DNA of 10,658 bases from an uncultured Saprospiraceae bacterium (GTDB lineage: Bacteria; Bacteroidota; Bacteroidia; Chitinophagales; Saprospiraceae). The stretch spans positions 1 through 10,658 of the forward strand of contig CALHBW010000492.1 of assembly GCA_937930625.1 (NCBI GenBank). Reading direction: 5' to 3'. Position numbers and translations under genes: made by a program. Each line of letters begins with the position of its first letter. The first letter of the stretch is position 1. Below are positions 1 through 5,435 of the stretch, one piece after another. The notes under the pieces were generated by a model that was not told where the DNA came from, searched no databases, and saw only the letters and a program-made list of their open reading frames with translations.

Positions 1-873
1 AGCATGATAAATAATGAATGGAGAATGACCCAATACCCACTCGTTCCCGGTCACGAAATCGTTGGTGAAGTCGTCGCTGCGGGTACTGCTGTCAAAAACG
101 TAAAGGTTGGAGATAAGGTTGGATTAGGTTGGTTTTCAGCATCTTGTATGAGTTGCCAGCAATGTATGGATGGGTCTCACCATCTTTGCTTTCAAAAGGA
201 ATCAACCATCGCAGGCAGACACGGCGGCTTTGCGGATTATGTCAGAGGGCATTGGTCTTGGGCAATTCCGCTGCCTGATGCCATTGATATGAGCAAAGCC
301 GGACCCTTGCTTTGTGGCGGTATTACGGTCTTTAGTCCCATCGTTTCGACGGGCGTAAAACCTACCGATAAAGTCGGCGTCATCGGTATCGGCGGATTGG
401 GGCATATCGCCATCAAATTCTTGAAACATTGGGGCTGCGAAGTCATTGCTTTTAGCTCCAACCCCGATAAAAAAGCGCAAATTTTGGAGATGGGCGCGCA
501 CCAAGTCATTGATTCCACGTCGCGCGAAGACTTGAAAAAAGTCGCCAAACAACTCAATTTTATCCTCAACACCACCAATGTCAGCTTGGATTGGAACGCT
601 TATTTGGCAGCTTTAGCCCCCAAAGGAAAACTCCACACCGTAGGCGCAGTTCCCGAACCCATGGCAATACCCGCTTTTAGTTTGATTGGCGGAGACAAAT
701 CAGTCGAAGGAAGCGCATTAGGAAGTCCGGCATTGAACAGAACGATGCTTGAATTTTGTGTCAGACACAATATCTACCCCACCGTCGAAGAATTTCCGAT
801 GGAAAAAGTAAATGAAGCCCTCCAACATCTTAAAGATGGGAAAGCAAGATTTAGAGTTGTTTTGAAAAATTGA
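1..873 (+). CDS. Zinc-dependent NAD(P)-dependent alcohol dehydrogenase, YahK/CAD type (5' end missing)
   Basis: This is a medium-chain zinc alcohol/aldehyde reductase, probably cytoplasmic and reducing aldehydes with NADPH. The frame is open to the window edge, so the ATG at 4 is internal; family members have about 40-50 more residues carrying the first catalytic-zinc cysteine. Counting from the codon at 4, visible features are the GHE motif (H17, E18) of the catalytic zinc site, four structural-zinc cysteines at 48, 51, 54 and 62, the third catalytic-zinc ligand C104 in LLCGGIT, and a Rossmann GIGGLGH loop at 128-134. The SSNPDKK stretch at 151-157, at the end of the second Rossmann strand, resembles NADP-preferring members. 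The C-terminus is complete (RFRVVLKN, then TGA). No terminator is visible after the stop. The exact substrate cannot be told from sequence. Confidence 0.93.
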   Translation, partial: SMINNEWRMTQYPLVPGHEIVGEVVAAGTAVKNVKVGDKVGLGWFSASCMSCQQCMDGSHHLCFQKESTIAGRHGGFADYVRGHWSWAIPLPDAIDMSKAGPLLCGGITVFSPIVSTGVKPTDKVGVIGIGGLGHIAIKFLKHWGCEVIAFSSNPDKKAQILEMGAHQVIDSTSREDLKKVAKQLNFILNTTNVSLDWNAYLAALAPKGKLHTVGAVPEPMAIPAFSLIGGDKSVEGSALGSPALNRTMLEFCVRHNIYPTVEEFPMEKVNEALQHLKDGKARFRVVLKN

Positions 874-995
874 AAATCGCCCGATAGTTGGGAATTTCAC
901 GTTGTTATTTACGCCTTATTAAATGGCTATCGTAGTTTGCAAGTTAAAAGAAAAAACATTCTCCAAAACATAGATGAAATTCTTGTGTATTCAGC

Positions 996-1011
996 TATTT
1001 TTGCAAAAATA
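996..1011. promoter_or_regulatory. 16-bp palindrome containing a TAnnTTTG-like -7 box
   Basis: TATTTTTG followed by CAAAAATA is a perfect 16-bp palindrome. Its left half matches the Bacteroidota -7 consensus TAnnTTTG and the right half matches it on the other strand. No convincing TTG box lies 17-23 bp upstream on the plus strand. It is therefore only a candidate eno promoter, which would give a leader of about 170 nt; it could equally be an operator. Confidence 0.3.
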
Positions 1012-1047
1012 AAATACATTTACAAAATAAAAATTCGTATAACCTGT

Positions 1048-1064
1048 TTTTAGCGCAGCTAAAA
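1048..1064. repeat. Short perfect hairpin in the eno upstream region
   Basis: The arms TTTTAGC (1048-1054) and GCTAAAA (1058-1064) are perfectly complementary around a 3-nt GCA loop. It is preceded by a T and followed by an A-rich stretch. It might be a weak bidirectional terminator for the upstream dehydrogenase gene, but there is no clear U-tract on the plus strand after it. Confidence 0.35.
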
Positions 1065-1145
1065 TCAAAATTTAGGTAAGGCTGAAAGTCGGAGCATTAC
1101 GTCTATAGCACTACCAAAATTTGAACTTGAGCCTGACACTTGTAC

Positions 1146-1165
1146 GGACAGGTCGCGACCTGTCC
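1146..1165. repeat. 20-bp perfect GC-rich palindrome upstream of eno
   Basis: ggacaggtcg / cgacctgtcc is a perfect 20-bp palindrome with no loop, ending 14 bp before the enolase start codon. It is GC-rich in an otherwise AT-rich gap. In a transcript it would form a stable stem that could hinder ribosome loading on eno. As double-stranded DNA it could be a dimeric-protein operator or the core of a dispersed palindromic repeat. Confidence 0.75.
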
Positions 1166-1179
1166 CTAAACTTAAAAAT

Positions 1180-2463
1180 ATGAGCATAATCATTGACATT
1201 ATATCCAGAGAAATCCTTGACTCACGCGGCAATCCGACCGTAGAAGTGGACATTATCACCGAAAACGGCGTACTCGGACGAGCAGCCGTACCATCCGGCG
1301 CATCTACCGGAAAATACGAAGCCGTAGAGCTGCGCGATGGCGACAAAAACCGCTTTTTGGGCAAAGGCGTCACCAAAGCCTGCGAAAATGTAGAGGAAGT
1401 TATTGCCGAAAGTCTCTTGGGTGTCAGCGTATTTGAGCAGGTCTATATCGACCATGCGATGAAGCAACTCGACGGCACCCCCAACAAAAGCAAACTCGGC
1501 GCAAATGCCATGCTCGGCGTATCGCTCGCCGTCGCAAAAGCCGCCGCGATAGAGTCCGGTCAACCGCTTTATCGCTATTTGGGTGGCGTAAATGCACACG
1601 TCATGCCTGTGCCGATGATGAATATTTTGAATGGCGGAAGCCATGCAGATAATTCAATTGATTTTCAGGAATTTATGATAATGCCTGTCGGCGCGGAGTT
1701 CTTTTCGGAGGCTTTGCGAATGGGTGCGGAGGTTTTTCATACGCTCAAAAAAGTACTACACGATAAAGGACTTTCGACCAATGTAGGCGACGAAGGCGGT
1801 TTTGCCCCCAACATCAAATCGAATGTAGAAGCCATCGAAATCGTCTTGCAAGCCATCGAAAAAGCCGGCTACAAACCCGGCGAAGATATGTTCATTGCGA
1901 TGGACGCTGCCGCATCCGAATTTTATAATAAAGAAGAAAACGTCTATCATTTTGCTTCTTCGACAGGCGATAAATTGAGTCCGTCCGAAATGGTGTCATA
2001 TTGGACAGAATGGGCAAATAAATACCCAATTCTTTCCATCGAAGACGGCTTGGACGAAGACGATTGGACGGGCTGGGCAGAACTCACCAAGTCCATCGGC
2101 AACAAAATACAACTCGTCGGCGACGACCTTTTCGTTACCAATACCGAACGCCTCCAACGCGGTATCGACGAGGATGTAGCCAACTCCATTCTCATTAAAG
2201 TCAACCAAATCGGTACGCTCACCGAAACCATTGATGCAGTGAATCTTGCCACGCGCAATGCCTACACGAGCGTAATGAGTCACCGCAGTGGAGAGACGGA
2301 AGATACGACCATCGCCGACCTCGCCGTCGCGCTCAATACCGGACAAATCAAAACCGGTTCGGCGTCGCGTTCTGACCGTATTGCGAAGTATAATCAGTTG
2401 TTACGCATTGAGGAGGAACTTGGTGAGACGGCAATATATCCGGGTAAGAGTTTGGTATCTTGA
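1180..2463 (+). CDS. eno: Enolase (phosphopyruvate hydratase)
   Basis: Enolase interconverts 2-phosphoglycerate and phosphoenolpyruvate in glycolysis and gluconeogenesis, as a cytoplasmic Mg-dependent enzyme. The 427-aa length is normal for bacterial enolase. The N-terminal MSIIIDIISREILDSRGNPTVE starts at an ATG that aligns with the family start. The mobile substrate loop SGASTG lies at 39-44. Active-site residues are in place: H155 in GGSHADN, E164, catalytic E205 in GDEGGF, Mg ligands D242, E288 and D315, catalytic K340 in the signature ILIKVNQIGT, H368-R369-S370, and K391. No key residue is missing. It stands alone on the plus strand. A palindromic repeat element that can act as a terminator starts 3 bp after the stop codon, and a 20-bp palindrome lies just upstream of the start. 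Confidence 0.99.
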   Translation: MSIIIDIISREILDSRGNPTVEVDIITENGVLGRAAVPSGASTGKYEAVELRDGDKNRFLGKGVTKACENVEEVIAESLLGVSVFEQVYIDHAMKQLDGTPNKSKLGANAMLGVSLAVAKAAAIESGQPLYRYLGGVNAHVMPVPMMNILNGGSHADNSIDFQEFMIMPVGAEFFSEALRMGAEVFHTLKKVLHDKGLSTNVGDEGGFAPNIKSNVEAIEIVLQAIEKAGYKPGEDMFIAMDAAASEFYNKEENVYHFASSTGDKLSPSEMVSYWTEWANKYPILSIEDGLDEDDWTGWAELTKSIGNKIQLVGDDLFVTNTERLQRGIDEDVANSILIKVNQIGTLTETIDAVNLATRNAYTSVMSHRSGETEDTTIADLAVALNTGQIKTGSASRSDRIAKYNQLLRIEEELGETAIYPGKSLVS

Positions 2464-2465
2464 TA

Positions 2466-2536
2466 GAACACGGATTTGGCGGATTAAACGGATTTGCGCG
2501 GATTTTTGTTTGTGTGAATTTGTTTAATCCGTGTTT
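2466..2536. repeat. Dispersed palindromic repeat of CGGATT units, copy 1 (after eno stop)
   Basis: The stretch carries iterated CGGATT units at roughly 9-bp spacing. It is closed by 10-bp perfect inverted arms, aacacggatt (2467-2476) and aatccgtgtt (2526-2535). The right arm runs into a T-rich tail (2532-2545), so it may terminate eno transcription. A closely related copy lies at 5348-5429, also directly behind a housekeeping gene's stop codon. Confidence 0.8.
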
Positions 2537-2547
2537 CGTTTTTATAC

Positions 2548-2578
2548 TTGAATTGTCAGCAAAAACCCCGTATCTTTA
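2548..2578 (+). promoter_or_regulatory. Candidate Bacteroidota promoter for the DUF262/HEPN pair
   Basis: A TTG at 2548-2550 and TATCTTTA at 2571-2578 (7 of 8 to TAnnTTTG) are separated by 20 bp. This fits the -33/-7 spacing described for this phylum. The leader to the preferred ATG would be about 90 nt. This is a motif match only. Confidence 0.35.
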
Positions 2579-2673
2579 GGTTCATGAATACAGCAAAACG
2601 AATAGGGGCAGTATAGTGTGATTCAGGTAATTTGCTTAAATTATATTTTTTTATTAAACAATCACTTTTTATC

Positions 2674-3165
2674 ATGGTTGCGATACAAAAAGATGCTGAA
2701 AACCAAATTATAGATAAACAAAAAATTGTAGATTTTGATATATTCGAGTTTACGATAGAATTGGTTGTGTCAAAATACTTAATAGGGATTGAGGAGGATA
2801 ATAATGAAATATATATTCCTGCATATCAAAGAAAATTTGTTTGGAGTAAAGAACGGCAATCAAAATTTATTGAATCTGTACTCTTGGGGCTTCCGAGTCC
2901 ACCTATGTTTACCGCAGATGCCGGAAAAGGCAGACTTGAAATAGTGGACGGTTCTCAGAGGTTGAGAACATTAGTTGATTTCATTAAGGGTAAACTACGA
3001 TTAAAAAATTTAGAGATACTTACCGAACTCAATGGCTTTAATTTTAATGACCTCACCAAATCAAGACAGCGTAAATTTAATAACACAACGATTAGGATAG
3101 TAAGACTCACAGATAAGAGTGATGCTGAAGTACGATTTATATTGCATAAGAGATTGAACTTGTAA
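2674..3165 (+). CDS. DUF262-domain protein, short form lacking the usual C-terminal half
   Basis: DUF262 proteins are ParB/sulfiredoxin-fold NTP-binding or nuclease-linked proteins, common in defence contexts (GmrS of the GmrSD type IV restriction system carries this domain). Counting from the ATG at 2674, the family core is clear: IPAYQRKFVW at about 48-57, FIESVLLGLPSPP at 65-77, and the hallmark VDGSQRLRTL at 91-100 (usual form DGxQR). The frame stays open upstream to a TTG at 2632, but the ATG gives a start before the conserved region. The protein stops after FILHKRLNL, exactly where relatives continue as RINTG.../RLNTG... and on through a helical C-terminal half, so about half of a usual protein is absent. 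The next gene starts 22 bp later, so no room remains for the missing part. Base composition is much more AT-rich than eno. It is either a decayed gene or a minimal form. Confidence 0.82.
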   Translation: MVAIQKDAENQIIDKQKIVDFDIFEFTIELVVSKYLIGIEEDNNEIYIPAYQRKFVWSKERQSKFIESVLLGLPSPPMFTADAGKGRLEIVDGSQRLRTLVDFIKGKLRLKNLEILTELNGFNFNDLTKSRQRKFNNTTIRIVRLTDKSDAEVRFILHKRLNL

Positions 3166-3187
3166 TAGATAAACTTTTATATCCACA

Positions 3188-3868
3188 GTGACTACCGTAA
3201 TTAATGACTTCGAGAAAAGAGCTTCCGAGATAAAACTGTACTTCAAACTATTGGAAAAAGTAGTTGAAGAAGAAGCATGCCTGTATCTATCCGAAAAGCA
3301 AACACACAAATACATTCAGTTTGACGGTGAACTTCAAAAAGTAATGAAAGCAAATATGTTTTTATTGCTTTATAATTTGGCGGAATCCTCCATAAAACAA
3401 TCATTAGCAGAAGTATATGATACAATTTCGGCAGAAAATGTATCATACAGAGATGTCAAAGACGAAATACAAAAAATTTGGATTGATACAGAATATAAGA
3501 ATTTTAACCAAATGGGAACTGACCGCATATATGAGGTATTGAATAGTATTTTAGATGATGTAATTGAAATAGAATTTGATGCTTCAAAAAAAATATCCGG
3601 CAATATTGATGCGCGAAAAATCAGGGAATTTGCCCAACAAATAGGCTTTTCTCCCAGAGTTCATCATACCTTGAATGACGGGGTAAAACTTCATCAAGTC
3701 AAGACCCAAAGAAATAAACTTGCTCATGGAGATTTATCATTCGCCGAATGTGGAAGAAACTATACTATACCTGATTTAAGAGTTATTTACAATCAAGTTG
3801 TCAAATATTTGAGACGAATATTGTTAAATATTGAGGCTTTTCTCCATGATAAATCATATTTGAATTAA
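3188..3868 (+). CDS. HEPN-like nuclease of the MAE_28990/MAE_18760 type
   Basis: HEPN proteins are mostly metal-independent RNases acting in toxin-antitoxin, abortive-infection and restriction-linked systems. This 226-aa protein begins MTTVINDFEKRASEIKLYF, like the conserved N-terminal helix of that family. It carries the catalytic-type motif RNKLAHGDLSF at 175-185, with the R175...H180 spacing and the polar residue after the Arg expected of active HEPN domains. A further all-helical region with many charged residues lies between 50 and 150. The start is a GTG; no ATG lies between it and the preceding stop. It follows the DUF262 gene by 22 bp on the same strand, a pairing known for both families, so the two are probably co-transcribed. 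It shares that gene's low GC. Family placement is from motif recognition; the activity is inferred. Confidence 0.85.
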   Translation: MTTVINDFEKRASEIKLYFKLLEKVVEEEACLYLSEKQTHKYIQFDGELQKVMKANMFLLLYNLAESSIKQSLAEVYDTISAENVSYRDVKDEIQKIWIDTEYKNFNQMGTDRIYEVLNSILDDVIEIEFDASKKISGNIDARKIREFAQQIGFSPRVHHTLNDGVKLHQVKTQRNKLAHGDLSFAECGRNYTIPDLRVIYNQVVKYLRRILLNIEAFLHDKSYLN

Positions 3869-3897
3869 ATTTTATTTGTGTAGTACATTTTTCATCC

Positions 3898-4233
3898 ATG
3901 AAAGTCACCATCACATCCATTCGCTTGCGCTCTCCCTTCAAATTTTTCCCCTTATCCTTGTACGCGCTACACATCATGCGCCAGCTCAAAAGCACGAATT
4001 ACGCCGACTTCAAAAAAACAGGTTTGTGGACGATGCACTACACCATGACGATGTGGCACAGCGAAGAAGACATGAAAGCCTTTGCCGGAAGCGGCGCGCA
4101 CCGCGAAGCTATGCAAAAAGGCGCGGGTATCGCCAGCGAAATTTGCACACTGACAATAGATGCAAGGCAATTTCCCGGTTGGAAAACCGCAAAAGAAATG
4201 CTGTCGAAAAATGGAAAAGTTGTGAAATATTAA
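3898..4233 (+). CDS. Small alpha-beta-barrel protein, ABM/DUF3291-like
   Basis: This 111-aa protein starts at an ATG (MKVTITSIRLRSPFKFFPLS). The patterns TMHYTMTMWHSEEDMKAFAGSGAHREAMQ at 45-73 and an aromatic/basic tail resemble the dimeric alpha-beta barrel superfamily (antibiotic-biosynthesis monooxygenase, DUF3291, spheroidene-monooxygenase-like). In these, a WxSEExxxxFxxSGAHxxAM motif lines the barrel. Members are small cytoplasmic proteins, some being cofactor-free oxygenases or haem binders; no specific reaction can be assigned here. There is no signal peptide. The gene lies 29 bp after the HEPN gene, but its GC content returns to the level of the housekeeping genes, so it is probably not part of that cassette. 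Its stop codon overlaps that of the convergent barrel gene. Confidence 0.75.
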   Translation: MKVTITSIRLRSPFKFFPLSLYALHIMRQLKSTNYADFKKTGLWTMHYTMTMWHSEEDMKAFAGSGAHREAMQKGAGIASEICTLTIDARQFPGWKTAKEMLSKNGKVVKY

Positions 4234-5342
4234 AACCCAAGCCCAAGCCCAAAAGACATATACTCCGCTATTGCAGCATGTGATTTCATGTACACACCTA
4301 AGTGCAGATTTGGCGTCGTTGCATCTTTGAACCGAAAATAATAACGGACACCCAATTTGGTATAAATCACGCCCGGCTGCAGGAAAGAACGCGTCAGATA
4401 AGTGCCCGCCTGAAACCACATACTTGCATTGCCGAGTGTTATTTCATCCGCTACAAAAATCATTGCGCGCGAGGCATTGCGGCGGCGTTGTTCTTGCGTT
4501 GGAAATTGCCCGATGTGATTCATAAAACCATACACCGCATAATTAAATTCGTACTCCAAACCCGCCCACAGCCGATTGGCATAGCCCAAATTGCGCCCTG
4601 CCGATACTGCCGTAATATGAACGGGATATTTCGGTCCGCCCGGTGTGATGGTTTCCGTGAGTGCAAAGGCTTGCGTGATGCTAAATTGCATTTTAGGGTC
4701 GCGTGTACGTGGCGTAGCAGCCGGGATAAAGTCTTGTTTTTGAGTCGGTTGTGGCATGTAAGTAAGACCAAGGTTGAGCGCGGGAACATTCAAACCAAGA
4801 TTGGGCAGCGTAGATGCGCCATTGGAAAAATGCGTAAAGGAAAGCGAACTTTGCAGCGTCCATTTTTCATTGAGTCGATAACCTGTACCAAATCGAAAGC
4901 CCACCATACCATTGATATGTGAGCCAATGGCATTATTCAAAGCATTGTCCGCGACATTATACGGTTGATTGAGGTATGCCACGCCCACGCCCACACGAAA
5001 GTGCGTATGTAAGCGTTTTTTCTCCCAAAATTTAAACATAAAATTCGGCATTGCTCCCACCGAACTACCAAAAACATCTTTGTCCCCAAAATTAAAATAA
5101 CTCACCGCCACACCAAAAGCCGGATAGCCCTGATGCGCTTGCCATGCTTGTTTACCGTAAGTTTTTTTAATTAAATTTAATTCAATACCCACTGTATTTC
5201 CTGTGACATCGGCACTGAATTTAGCGGTATGTTTGACGATGCGCCCGTAGTGGAGATTTGGCTCGAAGGTGATGCCTTTGAGGGATTGACTATGTGAAAG
5301 GATAGGAAAAAGTAAGAAAATTAAAATAAATCGAACTAACAT
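4230..5342 (-). CDS. Acyloxyacyl hydrolase / PagL-like lipid A deacylase, outer-membrane beta-barrel
   Basis: PagL-type enzymes remove a 3-O-linked acyl chain from lipid A in the outer membrane and so tune LPS structure. The 370-aa protein has a clear signal peptide (MLVRFILIFLLFPILSHSQS, cleavage near 18-20). Alternating hydrophobic strands run throughout, and it ends ...FGLGLGF with a terminal Phe, as expected for a BAM-assembled barrel. The diagnostic FTHFSNGAS lies at 169-177, giving the catalytic His171 and Ser173 plus Asn174 (HxSN in PagL). The catalytic Glu cannot be assigned with confidence. It is about twice the length of proteobacterial PagL, as are many Bacteroidota homologues. It lies downstream of asnS on the same strand, with a large hairpin repeat filling the gap up to 5 bp before its ATG. 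Another barrel lipid-modifying function cannot be excluded. Confidence 0.82.
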   Translation of the reverse strand: MLVRFILIFLLFPILSHSQSLKGITFEPNLHYGRIVKHTAKFSADVTGNTVGIELNLIKKTYGKQAWQAHQGYPAFGVAVSYFNFGDKDVFGSSVGAMPNFMFKFWEKKRLHTHFRVGVGVAYLNQPYNVADNALNNAIGSHINGMVGFRFGTGYRLNEKWTLQSSLSFTHFSNGASTLPNLGLNVPALNLGLTYMPQPTQKQDFIPAATPRTRDPKMQFSITQAFALTETITPGGPKYPVHITAVSAGRNLGYANRLWAGLEYEFNYAVYGFMNHIGQFPTQEQRRRNASRAMIFVADEITLGNASMWFQAGTYLTRSFLQPGVIYTKLGVRYYFRFKDATTPNLHLGVYMKSHAAIAEYMSFGLGLGF

Positions 5343-5347
5343 AATAG

Positions 5348-5429
5348 GAACGCGGATTTAGCGGATTTAACGGATTAACGCTGATAAAAAAATCCGTGTA
5401 AATCAGTCAAATCCGTTAAATCCGCGTTC
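5348..5429. repeat. Dispersed palindromic repeat of CGGATT units, copy 2 (between asnS and the PagL-like gene)
   Basis: The left side is a 9-bp-periodic run of gcggattta-like units (5352-5378). The right side is its inverse. The outer arms gaacgcggattta (5348-5360) and taaatccgcgttc (5417-5429) are perfect over 13 bp. A shifted register pairs 5361-5376 with 5410-5425 over 16 bp, with an inner ctgat/atcag stem (5381-5385/5402-5406). It starts 6 bp after the asnS stop and ends 5 bp before the PagL-like ATG, so it forms that gene's whole intergenic leader. Confidence 0.88.
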
Positions 5430-5435
5430 TATTTC

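Larger units (their letters stand above)
874..1179. other. Intergenic region between the alcohol dehydrogenase and eno genes
   Basis: No gene is visible in this 306-bp AT-rich gap. It holds three perfect palindromes or hairpins, listed separately (996-1011, 1048-1064, 1146-1165). One overlaps a sequence fitting the Bacteroidota -7 box. No strong Shine-Dalgarno precedes the eno start; the bases just upstream are A-rich, as usual for this phylum. Confidence 0.6.

Noticed and set aside
1222..1644. Long minus-strand open frame inside eno
   Set aside because: It is a shadow of the high-GC-third-position eno coding frame, with Cys- and Phe-rich nonsense composition.
2632..2673. TTG start at 2632 extending the DUF262 protein by 14 residues
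   Set aside because: The extra residues (MLKLYFFIKQSLFI) are not part of the domain, and an ATG at 2674 gives a cleaner start. The longer form cannot be fully excluded.
3876..4283. 135-codon plus-strand frame overlapping the ABM-like gene
   Set aside because: It is the other frame of the same DNA, rich in Arg/His, without conserved motifs. The 111-aa frame matches a known superfamily pattern.
4302..4922. Plus-strand open frame antisense to the PagL-like gene
   Set aside because: Shadow frame with Arg/Cys-rich composition. The minus-strand frame has a signal peptide and an HFSNG motif.
2466..5429. The two CGGATT elements as ends of a composite transposon carrying eno-downstream genes
   Set aside because: They are each internally palindromic, enclose no transposase, and lie behind unrelated genes; a dispersed repeat explains them better.
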